This document shows positions 34,174 to 43,191 of a stretch of DNA of 64,000 nt, piece after piece. Origin of the DNA: Burkholderia sp. Bp8963 (GTDB taxonomy: Bacteria > Pseudomonadota > Gammaproteobacteria > Burkholderiales > Burkholderiaceae); NCBI RefSeq assembly GCF_003854275.1, contig NZ_QTQP01000013.1, forward strand, positions 62,001 through 126,000. The letters are read 5' to 3'. Within the stretch, counting starts at the first letter, position 1. The number at the start of each line of letters is the position of its first letter. A model generated the notes under the pieces. It worked only from the letters and a program-made list of their open reading frames with translations. It did no database searches and was not told where the DNA came from. Both the position numbers and the translations under genes were made by a program.

Positions 34174-35111
34174 CGCGCGCCCTCCGTCGTCGCCCGCGCG
34201 AGCGCCGACGCCACGCGCAAGCCTTCGCCGACGCGATTGATCGCGAGCGCGGTCGCGACGATCGCGAGGCCCGGCCAGATGCTCAGCCACCACGCGTCGC
34301 GGATCACGTTGCGCGCGGCGCCGATCATGAAGCCCCAGCTCATCTGCGCCGGGTCGCCGAGCCCGAGGAACGACAGCGCCGACTCGGTCAGGATCGCGGT
34401 CGCGACCATCAGCGCGGCCAGCACCGCGAGCGGCGGCAGCACGTGCGGCAGGATCTGGCGCCGCACGAGCGCGGCGGGCGTCTCGCCGGCGACGCGGGCA
34501 GCCAGCACGAATTCCCGGCCCGCGAGCCCGATGAACTCGCCGCGCACGAGCCGCGCGATCGCGGGCCACGACGCGGTAGCGATCGCGATGACCGTCGATT
34601 CGAGCGACGCGCCGAGCACCGCGGCGATCGTTACGGCGAGCGCAAACTGCGGAATCGTCTGGAACAGCGCGGTGACGCCCATCAGCACGCTGTCGATCCA
34701 GCCGCCGCACCAGCCCGCGAGCGCGCCGACTGTCGCGCCGAGCGCGAAAGTCGCGACGGTTGCCGCGAGCCCGACGAACAGCGACACGCGCGCGCCCCAC
34801 AGTAGGCCGACCAGCACGTCGCGCCCGAGCATGTCGGTGCCGAGCGGATGGGCCGCATCCAGCAGCGGCCGCATCATCGGCTCGGCCGCGAGCCGCCACG
34901 GCGACGGCAGCCACAGCGGCGCTGTCAGCGCGACCAGCGCGGCGGCGGCGAGAAACAGCGTGCCTGCGAGCGCGCCCGGCGCACGGGCGAAGCGGTGCAG
35001 GAAGCCGTGCAGGAAGCCGTGCAGGAAGCGGTGCGGGAAACTGATCGGGAAACGGCTCATGATGCGGCTCAGGAAGCTGTTCGGAAAGCGGCTCGAAAAG
35101 CGGCTCATCAT
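34170..35111 (-). CDS. DppC-type ABC permease with repetitive N-terminal extension
   Basis: This 313-residue inner-membrane permease of the dipeptide/nickel class has the typical HPLGTDMLGRDVLVGLLWGA segment and five further helices. The EAA-like cytoplasmic loop is EFVLAARVAGETP, followed by SFLGLGDP. The first ~40 residues are an oddity: after the initial Met-Met come ten consecutive 4-residue units of the form x-R-F-x (SRFS, SRFP, NSFL, SRIM, SRFP, ISFP, HRFL, HGFL, HGFL, HRFA), encoded by 12-bp tandem repeats. An internal Met within the repeats could also be the start. The gene overlaps its neighbours on both sides by 4 nt. Confidence 0.9.
   Translation of the reverse strand: MMSRFSSRFPNSFLSRIMSRFPISFPHRFLHGFLHGFLHRFARAPGALAGTLFLAAAALVALTAPLWLPSPWRLAAEPMMRPLLDAAHPLGTDMLGRDVLVGLLWGARVSLFVGLAATVATFALGATVGALAGWCGGWIDSVLMGVTALFQTIPQFALAVTIAAVLGASLESTVIAIATASWPAIARLVRGEFIGLAGREFVLAARVAGETPAALVRRQILPHVLPPLAVLAALMVATAILTESALSFLGLGDPAQMSWGFMIGAARNVIRDAWWLSIWPGLAIVATALAINRVGEGLRVASALARATTEGAR
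34990..35105 (-). repeat. 12-bp degenerate tandem repeat inside permease gene
   Basis: About ten head-to-tail 12-bp units read GTGCAGGAAGCC on the plus strand in the best-preserved copies (34995-35030 holds three nearly identical units). They become more degenerate toward the start codon. Because the unit is a multiple of three, changes in copy number would keep the permease in frame. Confidence 0.85.
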
Positions 35112-36121
35112 CGCGCCTCCCGCACGGCGGCACGCGGATCGACGATCCCGTACAGCAGATCGGTCAGCGCATTGAACCCGACGACGAGCGCCGCGACGAC
35201 GGCCAGCAGCCCGAGCAGCACCGGATAGTCGCGTTGCATCAGCGCGTCGTACATCAGGCCGCCGAGGCCCGGCCACGCGAACACGATCTCGGTGACCAGC
35301 GCGCCGCCCGCGAGCTGCCCGAGCTGCAGGCCGCCGAGCGTGACGACGGGCAGCAGCGCGTTGCGCAGCACGTGGCGGATCATCACGCGCGGCTCGGACG
35401 CGCCCTTCGCGCGCGCGGTGCGCACGAACTCCCGTTCGACCACTTCGAGCATCGCCGCGCGCGTGAGCTGCACGTAGATCGCGCCGTAGACGAGCCCGAG
35501 CGTCGTCGCGGGCAGCACGAGGTGCGCGGCCACGTCGAGCCCGTGACGCACGCCCGTGTAGCCGGCGCCGACGCTTTCCATCCCGAACGACGGCAGCCAG
35601 CCGAGCCAGACCGAGAAGACGATCACGCTCGTCAGCGACAGCCAGAACAGCGGCGTCGCATACGCGATCACGGCCAGCGCGCCGATCGCGCGCGCGACGC
35701 GGCGTGCCCACGTGCCGTCGCGCGTCTCGCACCACGCGGCGACGGCGCCGGCCGTCACGCCGGCCGCGACCGACACGGCGAACGCGGCCGCCATCAGCAG
35801 CAGCGTCGCGGGCAGGCGCTCCGCGACGAGCTGCAGCACCGGGAGCTGGTTGCGGTACGAGAAGCCGAAATCGACGTGCGCGACGCGTTGCAGATACAGC
35901 GCGAACTGTTCTGCAAGCGGCCGGCTCAGCCCGAGCTGCGCGCGCAGCCGCTCGACGTACGCGGCATCGCCCGCGCCCGCGTCGCCCGCGAGCATGAGCG
36001 CCGGATCGCCGGGCGCGAGCCGGACCAGGAAGAAATTGACGACCAGCACGCCGAGGACGACCGCAAGCCCCCGGAGCACCGTCGCCGACACGCGCAGCGC
36101 GCTTCTCAACCCGCTTGTCAT
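35108..36121 (-). CDS. DppB-type ABC permease
   Basis: This is a 337-residue inner-membrane permease of the dipeptide/oligopeptide/nickel class. It has the N-terminal helix LAVVLGVLVVNFFLVRLAPG followed by DPALML. The periplasmic LRAQLGLSRPLAEQFALYL signature and the EREFVRTARAKGASEPRVMI EAA loop precede the last helices (FAWPGLGGLMYDALMQRDYP). It pairs with the DppC-type permease, whose start overlaps its stop. It lies 4 bp downstream of the binding-protein gene. Confidence 0.93.
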   Translation of the reverse strand: MTSGLRSALRVSATVLRGLAVVLGVLVVNFFLVRLAPGDPALMLAGDAGAGDAAYVERLRAQLGLSRPLAEQFALYLQRVAHVDFGFSYRNQLPVLQLVAERLPATLLLMAAAFAVSVAAGVTAGAVAAWCETRDGTWARRVARAIGALAVIAYATPLFWLSLTSVIVFSVWLGWLPSFGMESVGAGYTGVRHGLDVAAHLVLPATTLGLVYGAIYVQLTRAAMLEVVEREFVRTARAKGASEPRVMIRHVLRNALLPVVTLGGLQLGQLAGGALVTEIVFAWPGLGGLMYDALMQRDYPVLLGLLAVVAALVVGFNALTDLLYGIVDPRAAVREAR

Positions 36122-36125
36122 TGGG

Positions 36126-37760
36126 TCACCCGATCCATGTGTCCTCGAGGCTGTCGTTCACGCTGGTGGCCGTGCGCAGCAGGTTGTGCACGCTGCGCCG
36201 GTACACCGTGGGATTGACCATCTCGAAGATGTTGGCGATGGCCGCGTCGTTCGCGAGCGCCGTCTGGATCTGCGCATAGAGCCCGCGGCGCGCGGCCGGG
36301 TCGGTCGATTGCGCGGCGGCGTCCCACTGCGCGTCGAGCGTCGGATTGCGATAGCCCTCGACGTTGCCGAACGGCGATCCCTTCGAGATGCCGTCGATCC
36401 GGTACAGCGGCGACACGCCGAAATCGGGATCCGCGTTCTGGAACAGGAAGTTGTAGCTCAGATCGAAATCCCAGTTCGCGACGCGCGCATACCAGCCGGC
36501 CGCGTCGGTCGTCTGCACACGGATGCGGAAGCCCGCCTGCGCGAGCGCCTGCTGCGTGTATTCCGCGACGCGCTCCCACGCACCGCCCTTCTCGCCGTTG
36601 AGTAGCACGAGCGGAAACCGGCCGACATCGACGCCCGACTGGCGGATCAGCACCCGCGCGCGGTCCGGGTCGTGCGCAAAGCGCGGCACGCCCGAATCGT
36701 AGAACGGCGACGACGACACGAATGGGCCGTTCGCCACCTTCCCGTAGCCGTAGAAAATCCGGTCGACGATGAACTGGCGGTCGAGCGCATGCAGCACGGC
36801 CTGCCGCACGAGCACGTTGTCGAACGGCGGCTTGCGCTGGTTCAGTTCGAGAAAGGCCATCCCCGTGAACAGCTCCCAGCCCTGCGTCGTGAGCGCGACG
36901 CCCGGCAGCTTCGCGAGCCGCGCGACGTCCGCGTAGTCGACGTCTCCCGCACGCAGCGCATGGATCTGCCCGCGCTCGAACGCAATCGCACGCGCGGCCG
37001 CGTCGGGCACGATGTTGAATACGATCCCGTCGAGATACGGCAGCCCCTTCTTCCAGTAGTCGGGATTGCGCGCAAGACGCACATACGCGCCGCGCTTCCA
37101 TTCGCGGAACACGAACGGCCCCGTGCCGACCGGATGCTGGTTCGCCGGGTTGCTGCGCGGGTCCTTCCCCTGGTACAGGTGAGCCGGCAAGATCGGCAGC
37201 AGCCCGCTGCCGAGCAGATTGATCAGTCCTGCATACGGCTTCTTCAGGCGGATCGTCACCTGCAGCGGCCCGCTCGCGTCGATCGACGCGATGTACTTGT
37301 CGAACGTCACCTTCGTGCGCGGCAGCGCCTGCGGCGCGATCTCCTTCAGCGTGACCACCACGTCCTGCGCACCGAACGGCTGCCCGTCGTGCCAGCGCAC
37401 GCCCGGCTGCAGGTCGAACGTGTAGCGCAGCCCGTCGGCCGACACGTTCCAGCTGCGCGCAAGCACCGGCACCGGTCTGAGCTGCGGATCGTAGACGAGC
37501 AAGCCCTGGAAGATCTTGCCGCCGACGTACTGCGACGCGACGTGCGGCGTCACCGCATTGACGAGCGACGGCGGCTCCGGCTGCGCGAACAGCGACAGCG
37601 TGCCGCCGCGCACCGGCGCTGCAGTGGCGGCGGCATCTGCGGCGAACGCATGCGCGCCGCCGCCGAGTCCGGCCGTGGCCCACGCGGACGCGATCAGGTA
37701 ACGGCGCCGCGCGGGGTCCTGCAGCGCGAACGGTGGCGGATTCGAGCGCGTGTCGTTCAT
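36126..37760 (-). CDS. Periplasmic substrate-binding protein (family 5, DppA-like)
   Basis: This 544-residue solute-binding protein has a twin-arginine-like export signal (RRRYLIASAWATAG, cleavage near AFAADA). Family-5 features are GLLVYDPQLRPVPVLARSWN, RYTFDLQPGVRWHDGQPF, HPVGTGPFVFREWKRG and a FDLSYNFLFQNADPDF loop. It delivers a substrate to the adjacent permeases. Family-5 proteins bind peptides, nickel, sugars or other ligands; here the SfnB-like gene upstream and the monooxygenase operon opposite argue for an organosulfur compound. The ATG at 37760 overlaps the upstream stop (ATGA). Confidence 0.92.
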   Translation of the reverse strand: MNDTRSNPPPFALQDPARRRYLIASAWATAGLGGGAHAFAADAAATAAPVRGGTLSLFAQPEPPSLVNAVTPHVASQYVGGKIFQGLLVYDPQLRPVPVLARSWNVSADGLRYTFDLQPGVRWHDGQPFGAQDVVVTLKEIAPQALPRTKVTFDKYIASIDASGPLQVTIRLKKPYAGLINLLGSGLLPILPAHLYQGKDPRSNPANQHPVGTGPFVFREWKRGAYVRLARNPDYWKKGLPYLDGIVFNIVPDAAARAIAFERGQIHALRAGDVDYADVARLAKLPGVALTTQGWELFTGMAFLELNQRKPPFDNVLVRQAVLHALDRQFIVDRIFYGYGKVANGPFVSSSPFYDSGVPRFAHDPDRARVLIRQSGVDVGRFPLVLLNGEKGGAWERVAEYTQQALAQAGFRIRVQTTDAAGWYARVANWDFDLSYNFLFQNADPDFGVSPLYRIDGISKGSPFGNVEGYRNPTLDAQWDAAAQSTDPAARRGLYAQIQTALANDAAIANIFEMVNPTVYRRSVHNLLRTATSVNDSLEDTWIG

Positions 37761-39001
37761 CACAGATACCCGTGGCGCGGCGGATTGACGTGGTTGAGCA
37801 CGTAGTTGCCGATCGCGTGGTATTTCCAGCGCACCGGATCGTGCAGCGTGTGCGTGCGCGCGTTGCGCCAGTGACGATCGAGGTTGTATTCGCTCAGCAC
37901 CGAACGCGTGCCCGACAGCTCGAACAGCTTGTTGGTCGCGAGGATCGCGAGTTCCGTGCCGAGCACCTTCGCGACCGCGACCTGCACCGACGCGTGCGCG
38001 ACCTGCGCGTCGTCGGGCGCGTCCGGCAGCGCGGCGAGTTCCGCGGCCGCGCGGTCGAGCACGGCCTCGGCCGCGAGCAGCCGGATCTGCAGGTCCGCGA
38101 CGTCACGAATCACGTACGGATCGTCCGACGCGCGCGCGATGCCGCTGTCGGCCCACGGCCGGCTGCGCGTGCGCACGAAGTCGATCGTGTCGGCGATCGC
38201 CGCGCGCGCGATGCCCACGTCGATGTTCGCATGCAGGTATTGCGACACGGGCCCCGCGAGCGTCGGCCGCTCGAACGCAGCCTGGATCGACACGACGTCG
38301 GCCGGATCGACCTCGACCTCCGACAGCGTCAGCGTGCCGCTCGCGGTCGTGCGCTGCCCGAAGCCGCTCCAGTCGTCGACGATGTCGAGCCCCGGCCGGT
38401 CGCGCTCGACGAGCGCCTGCACGTAGCGGCCGTCGTCGTCGAGCGCGAGCACCGCGATCCAGTCGGCGAACAGCGCGCCGGTCGAATAGAACTTCTGGCC
38501 GTCGAGCACGAGGCGCCCGCCACGCCGCGTGAGCCGCGTGCCGATCTCGAGCGCGTTCTTCGTGCTGCGCTCGGACGCCGCATGGCCGATGCGCGCGCCG
38601 TCGAGCGCGAGACCGAAGAACTTGCGGCGCTGAGCGTCGTCGCCGGTCAGCCGGATCACGTCGAGCGCGTGGAAATGATTCTTCGGCAACTGGCCGATCG
38701 ACGGGTCCGCTTCGGCCACGGTCCGCACGACTGCGCCGAGCGTCGCAAGCGATACGTCCGCGCCGCCGTACGCGCGCGGCACGGTGATCCCCCACAGGCC
38801 GCTGCCCGAGAACAGGTCGAGTTCGGCGAACGGCAGCCGCCGCTCGCGGTCGCGCAGCGCCGCGTCGCGCGACAGCTCGCCGGCAAGGCGGCGCGCGGTT
38901 TCGAGCGCATGCGCGTCGTCGGCGATGCGGCTCGCAGGCGGACGGGAAGAAATCGGAGACGGCGCGGGAGCAGGCGCGGCGGCGGACGTGAACGCGTTCA
39001 T
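37760..39001 (-). CDS. SfnB/DszC-like flavin-dependent acyl-CoA dehydrogenase-fold oxidoreductase
   Basis: This 413-residue protein has the acyl-CoA dehydrogenase fold. The closest family I recognise is SfnB/DszC, flavoproteins of sulfur acquisition: GLWGITVPRAYGGADVSLAT, IGQLPKNHFHALDVIRLTG, GQKFYSTGALFADWI, and the diagnostic C-terminus EYNLDRHWRNARTHTLHDP followed by KYHAIGNYVLNHV. The catalytic Glu of true acyl-CoA dehydrogenases is not in its usual place, as expected for this group. I start at the ATG at 39001; the upstream extension overlaps the sigma-54 promoter. It is the first gene of the transport operon, 39 bp downstream of that promoter, pointing away from the TonB receptor. Confidence 0.88.
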   Translation of the reverse strand: MNAFTSAAAPAPAPSPISSRPPASRIADDAHALETARRLAGELSRDAALRDRERRLPFAELDLFSGSGLWGITVPRAYGGADVSLATLGAVVRTVAEADPSIGQLPKNHFHALDVIRLTGDDAQRRKFFGLALDGARIGHAASERSTKNALEIGTRLTRRGGRLVLDGQKFYSTGALFADWIAVLALDDDGRYVQALVERDRPGLDIVDDWSGFGQRTTASGTLTLSEVEVDPADVVSIQAAFERPTLAGPVSQYLHANIDVGIARAAIADTIDFVRTRSRPWADSGIARASDDPYVIRDVADLQIRLLAAEAVLDRAAAELAALPDAPDDAQVAHASVQVAVAKVLGTELAILATNKLFELSGTRSVLSEYNLDRHWRNARTHTLHDPVRWKYHAIGNYVLNHVNPPRHGYL

Positions 39002-39039
39002 GAAAATCCTCGTGGTGAGAAGCATGGCCCGTGTCGTGA

Positions 39040-39054
39040 GCAAGCACCGTGCCA
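39040..39054 (-). promoter_or_regulatory. Sigma-54 promoter of SfnB-ABC operon
   Basis: On the minus strand the sequence is TGGCACGGTGCTTGC. This matches the consensus TGGCAC-N5-TTGC exactly, with correct GG/GC spacing at -24/-12. Transcription would start near 39028, about 27 nt before the SfnB-like ATG. Confidence 0.8.
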
Positions 39055-39099
39055 CGACCGTCCTGCCTGCGTGCGCGGCCACCGCGCGTCGAATCGCGC

Positions 39100-39113
39100 G
39101 CTGGATTTCCAGC
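39100..39113. promoter_or_regulatory. Palindromic activator site 1 (GCTGGATTTCCAGC)
   Basis: A perfect 6-bp inverted repeat with a 2-nt centre, midway between the two divergent sigma-54 promoters. It matches the second site at 39158 in 12 of 14 positions. Proposed as an upstream activating sequence for the SfnR-like activator. Confidence 0.6.
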
Positions 39114-39157
39114 GAGATGCCGCAAATGCAGCACGCCGTGCGGCCGCGCGCTGCGCT

Positions 39158-39171
39158 GCTGGGTTTTCAGC
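39158..39171. promoter_or_regulatory. Palindromic activator site 2 (GCTGGGTTTTCAGC)
   Basis: The same motif as site 1, 58 bp away centre to centre. With the flanking bases the arms are TGCTG and CAGCA. Its distance to the plus-strand promoter (about 90 bp) is in the normal range for enhancer sites of sigma-54 activators. Confidence 0.55.
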
Positions 39172-39258
39172 AAAGCGGCCGAAATGCGCGTCCGTCTGCC
39201 CCCGTCCGGCACGCCCCGATCGACGGCAATGCCACGAGACATCGGCCCGCGCGCCCGC

Positions 39259-39274
39259 TGGCACGGCTGTTGCG
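39259..39274 (+). promoter_or_regulatory. Sigma-54 promoter of TonB receptor-monooxygenase operon
   Basis: TGGCACGGCTGTTGCG matches TGGCAC-N5-TTGC exactly. Transcription would start near 39285, giving a leader of about 100 nt before the TonB receptor ATG. It mirrors the minus-strand promoter 205 bp away. Confidence 0.8.
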
Positions 39275-39386
39275 AAGAGGCTGCCCGACGCGCTGCTGCA
39301 CGCGGCGCGATCGACCAGGCGTGCCACGCTGCGCGCCGGCTACACACATCAAACACGCATCACGCGCGCATCGACAGGGGTTACTG

Positions 39387-41804
39387 ATGAAATACACGTT
39401 GTTGAAGGCCTCCATCGGCGCATCGGCGCTGCTGGCCGCCACTCAGGCGCTGCACGCACAGGAGCCGCCGGCCGCGGCCACGAGACCGGCCGCCGCGTCG
39501 GCGGCTGCCGTGACCGCCGCGCCGGACGCATCGTCGCCGCGTGCGAAACCCGGCGCGCAACCAGGCACGCTCTCGGACGCGAGTCCGGACGCGAAATCTG
39601 GCGCAAAACCCGGCGCGAACCCGAGCGCAAAACCCGCCACGAAGAAGGACACACCGATCGCGGAAGCACAGCTCAAGGACGTCATCGTGACCGCCGAGCG
39701 ACGCGTGCAGTCGGCGCAGCGGGTCGGCACATCGGTGTCGGTCGTCTCGGGCGACGAGCTGAAGACGCTGAACGTCGAAACCGTCAACGACCTGCAGCAC
39801 GCGACGCCGAACCTCGAGGTCGAGCCCGCGTTCGGCGGCGGGCAGCCGCAGTTCCGGATTCGCGGCGTCGGCTTCAGCGACTACACGTCGAACAACGCAT
39901 CGACGGTCGGCGTGAACGTCGACGACGTCGCGTACGCGCTGCCGATCCAGACCCAGGGCCAACTGTTCGACATCGCGCGCGTCGAAGTGCTGCGCGGGCC
40001 GCAGGGCACGCTGTACGGCCGCAACACGACGGGCGGCACGATCAACTTCATCACGAACCAGCCGACCCGCGACTTCGAAGCGGGCGTCTCCGCCGAATAC
40101 GGCACGCACAACCTGTTCACGACCGAGGGTTATGTGTCGGGGCCGCTGAGCGATCGCGTGCGCGGCCGCTTCGCGTTCACGACGCAGGACTTCGGTGCGT
40201 GGCAGAACAACCGCGCGACGAACCAGACGCTCGGCAACCATGACAGCGCGGCCGCGCGCGGCCAGCTCGACTGGGACGTCACCCGCGATTTCAAGCTGCA
40301 CTTCGGCGCGCACGGCGGCTTCGACAAGTCCGACAACGAGGGCCTCTACCTGTTCACCCCGTACACGTCGGCCAAGACCGGCCAGGTCATTCCGGCCGAT
40401 ACCGACCACACGAAAACCGGCTGGGGCGTGAGCCCCGCGTTCTCGCGCGTGACGGGGTTGTCGACCGATGCGAAGCCGGGCCGCAACAACGTGAACGGCG
40501 GCGTCGATCTCACCGCGACGTGGAACCTCGGCCCGGTCGAGCTGAAGAGCATCACCGCGTACAACTACCTGCACCGCCGCGAATACGCGGACTGGGACGC
40601 GACGCAGTATCACGACTCCGACGAGTACTTCGACGACACCATCAACGAAGTCACGCAGGAGCTGCGCGCATCGTCGCGCGGCGACACGCGGCTGCGCTGG
40701 GTCACGGGCCTGTTCTACTCGCACGACGATCTCGACGAGAAGTTCTATTCCGACTTCAGCGACCGGCTCGGCTTCATCGCGCTGTCGCGCTACCGGCAGT
40801 CGGTCGATACGCTCGGCGCGTACGGACAGGCGACCTACGACATCACCAAGCGCCTGCGCGGCATCGTCGGGCTGCGCCAGGAACACGAGAAGCGCGAGCT
40901 GCGCGGCTTCGCGTCCGGCATGCTGACGCCGTCGTTCGTGCCGTTCGCGGGCTTCCAGGGCGGCGACGTGAACCAGTCGCTGACGTCGAACGGCACGTCG
41001 GGCAAGGTCGGCCTCGAATTCGATCTCGCGCCGGCGACGCTGCTGTACGCGAGCGTGAGCCGCGGCTACAAGTCGGGCGGCTTCACCGCGCACAACACCG
41101 GCAACTCGAGCGCGCTCGCACCATTCAAGCCGGAATCGCTGACCGCGTACGAAGTCGGCTTCAAGAGCGACCTCACGCGCACGCTGCGCTGGAACCTGTC
41201 GGCGTTCCACTACGACTACCGTGACCAGCAGGTGCTGTCCGCGACGTTCGACCCGAACTCGCAGTCGCTGATCGGCACGTTCGTCAACGCGCCGAAATCG
41301 CGCATCGACGGCATCGAGACCGAGCTGAAGTGGCAGCCGGTGCGCGGGCTCGAGTTCTCGCAATACGTCGGCTACAAGGGCGGCAAGTACACGGCGCCGT
41401 TCGTCACGTATAACACGCAGGCATCGGCCGCGAGCGGCCACAACGTGTTCACCGACTACAACGGCACCGCGCTCAGCTTCCCGCGCCTCAGCTACGGCGG
41501 GCAGGTTGCGTACAGCTGGCTTGCGGACGGCTACCGGCTGCGCGCGGAGACGAACTACAGCTATCGCGACGCGTATTCGCAACTGCTGCTGCTCGGCCCG
41601 AACTACACCGCCGACGCGTACTGGCTCTTCAACGCGAGCCTCACCGTCACGTCGCCTGACCGGCACTGGGACGTCGCGCTGTGGGCACGCAACCTGTTCA
41701 ACCGCCAGTACGACCTGACGAAGAACTTCTTCCTGCCCGGCACGAACGTCGCCGCGGCGGGCCAGCCGCGCACGGTCGGCGTGCGCGTGACCTACACGTT
41801 CTGA
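39387..41804 (+). CDS. TonB-dependent outer-membrane receptor
   Basis: This 805-residue outer-membrane protein has a Sec signal (MKYTLLKASIGASALLAATQ, cut after LHAQ), an unusual Ala/Pro/Lys-rich linker of about 65 residues with repeated KPGA/AKP units, then the plug (VIVTAERRVQSAQRVGTSVS, FRIRGVGFSDYTS, VEVLRGPQGTLYGRNTTGGT). The 22-strand barrel ends in the expected aromatic terminus VRVTYTF. The plug resembles iron-complex/FecA-like receptors, but context points to an organosulfur substrate. It takes up scarce ligands using TonB energy. It is the first gene of a six-gene operon driven by a sigma-54 promoter; the next gene starts 13 bp later after GAGGAGG. Confidence 0.93.
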   Translation: MKYTLLKASIGASALLAATQALHAQEPPAAATRPAAASAAAVTAAPDASSPRAKPGAQPGTLSDASPDAKSGAKPGANPSAKPATKKDTPIAEAQLKDVIVTAERRVQSAQRVGTSVSVVSGDELKTLNVETVNDLQHATPNLEVEPAFGGGQPQFRIRGVGFSDYTSNNASTVGVNVDDVAYALPIQTQGQLFDIARVEVLRGPQGTLYGRNTTGGTINFITNQPTRDFEAGVSAEYGTHNLFTTEGYVSGPLSDRVRGRFAFTTQDFGAWQNNRATNQTLGNHDSAAARGQLDWDVTRDFKLHFGAHGGFDKSDNEGLYLFTPYTSAKTGQVIPADTDHTKTGWGVSPAFSRVTGLSTDAKPGRNNVNGGVDLTATWNLGPVELKSITAYNYLHRREYADWDATQYHDSDEYFDDTINEVTQELRASSRGDTRLRWVTGLFYSHDDLDEKFYSDFSDRLGFIALSRYRQSVDTLGAYGQATYDITKRLRGIVGLRQEHEKRELRGFASGMLTPSFVPFAGFQGGDVNQSLTSNGTSGKVGLEFDLAPATLLYASVSRGYKSGGFTAHNTGNSSALAPFKPESLTAYEVGFKSDLTRTLRWNLSAFHYDYRDQQVLSATFDPNSQSLIGTFVNAPKSRIDGIETELKWQPVRGLEFSQYVGYKGGKYTAPFVTYNTQASAASGHNVFTDYNGTALSFPRLSYGGQVAYSWLADGYRLRAETNYSYRDAYSQLLLLGPNYTADAYWLFNASLTVTSPDRHWDVALWARNLFNRQYDLTKNFFLPGTNVAAAGQPRTVGVRVTYTF

Positions 41805-41817
41805 GGAGGCTCGCGAG

Positions 41818-43191
41818 ATGACGCGCCGTACCGACAGGATGAAGCTCAACGCGATGCTGAACGGCACCGGCAGCCACGTCGTCGGCTGGCGCCACCCGCT
41901 CGCGCAACCCAACGGCAACCGCGATTTCGCGCATTTCCGCCGGATGGCGCGGACGGCCGAACGCGGCAAGCTCGACGCGCTGTTCGTCGCGGACGTCGTC
42001 GCGACGCAGGGCAGCCACGTCGACTCGCTGCGCCGCAGCGCGCGCGCCGAGACCTTCGAGCCGCTCACGCTGCTCGCAGCGCTCGCGGCCGTCACGCACC
42101 GCATCGGCCTGATCGCGACCGCAACGACGACCTACAACGCGCCGTACCACATCGCCCGCAAGTTCGCGTCGCTCGATCACCTGAGCGGCGGGCGTGCCGG
42201 CTGGAACCTCGTCACGTCGGTCGTGCCCGACGAAGCCGCAAACTTCGGCGCGGCGCCGCATCTCGCGCACGCCGATCGCTATGCGCGCGCCGACGAATTC
42301 CGGCGCGTCGTCGCGGGGCTCTGGGACAGCTGGGAAGACGACGCGTTCATCGAGGACAAGGCCGCCGGCCTGCATTTCGATCACCGCAAGCTGCATGTGC
42401 TCAATCATCGCGGCCCGCATTTCAGCGTGCGCGGCCCGCTGAACGTCGCGCGCGCGCCGCAGGGCCACCCGGTGCTCGTGCAGGCCGGCTCGTCGGACGC
42501 CGGCCGCGAACTCGCGGCACGCTGCGCGGAAGTGATCTTCACCGCGCAGCATCGGCTCGACGACGCGCAGGCGTTCTATGCGGACGTCAAGGGCCGGCTC
42601 GCGCGCTACGGCCGCCAGCCCGACCATCTGAAGATCCTGCCCGGCGTGATGCCAATCGTCGGCGCAACCGAGGCCGACGCACGCGACAAGCTGCGTGCGC
42701 TGCAGGACCTGATCGATCCGGTGCTCGGGCTGCGCCTCGTCGCCGACAACGCCGGCGACTTCGATCTCTCCGGCTATCCGCTCGACGGGCCGCTGCCCGA
42801 CCTGCCGCCGAGCAACCGCAGCCAGAGCCGGCAGCAACTGATCGTCGATCTCGCGCGCCGCGAGAACCTGACGATCCGCCAGCTCTACGAGCGCTTCGCG
42901 AGCGCCGGCGTGGTGGCCGGCACGCCGAAGACCATCGCCGACCATTTCGAGGAATGGTTCCTGTTGCATGGCGCCGACGGCTTCAACGTCGCGTTCGCGT
43001 GGGCGCCCGGCGGCCTCGACGACTTCGTCGAGCGGGTCGTGCCCGAGCTGCAGCGCCGCGGGCTGTTCCGCACCGAATACGAAGGGCCAACGCTGCGCGA
43101 CCAGCTCGGCCTGCCGCGGCCGCCGTTCGTGCGGCCGCCGTCGTCGTTGCGCGGCGATACGGTGGCACCGGTCGGAGGAGAGACGGCATGA
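41818..43191 (+). CDS. FMNH2-dependent monooxygenase, NtaA/SnaA/DszA type
   Basis: This 457-residue luciferase-like (LLM) monooxygenase is of the long NtaA/DszA/SfnG-related group. Features are LNAMLNGTGSHVVGWRHP at the start, LDALFVADVVATQGS, ARKFASLDHLSGGRAGWNLV with the family G-R-x-G-W-N-x-V-T motif, QAGSSDAGRELAARCAEVIF, and a C-terminal GADGFNVAFAWAPGGLDDFV. Such enzymes cleave C-N or C-S bonds using reduced flavin supplied by a separate reductase; none is encoded in this operon. GAGGAGG lies 7 nt upstream of the ATG. It is the first of five consecutive LLM genes. Confidence 0.93.
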   Translation: MTRRTDRMKLNAMLNGTGSHVVGWRHPLAQPNGNRDFAHFRRMARTAERGKLDALFVADVVATQGSHVDSLRRSARAETFEPLTLLAALAAVTHRIGLIATATTTYNAPYHIARKFASLDHLSGGRAGWNLVTSVVPDEAANFGAAPHLAHADRYARADEFRRVVAGLWDSWEDDAFIEDKAAGLHFDHRKLHVLNHRGPHFSVRGPLNVARAPQGHPVLVQAGSSDAGRELAARCAEVIFTAQHRLDDAQAFYADVKGRLARYGRQPDHLKILPGVMPIVGATEADARDKLRALQDLIDPVLGLRLVADNAGDFDLSGYPLDGPLPDLPPSNRSQSRQQLIVDLARRENLTIRQLYERFASAGVVAGTPKTIADHFEEWFLLHGADGFNVAFAWAPGGLDDFVERVVPELQRRGLFRTEYEGPTLRDQLGLPRPPFVRPPSSLRGDTVAPVGGETA

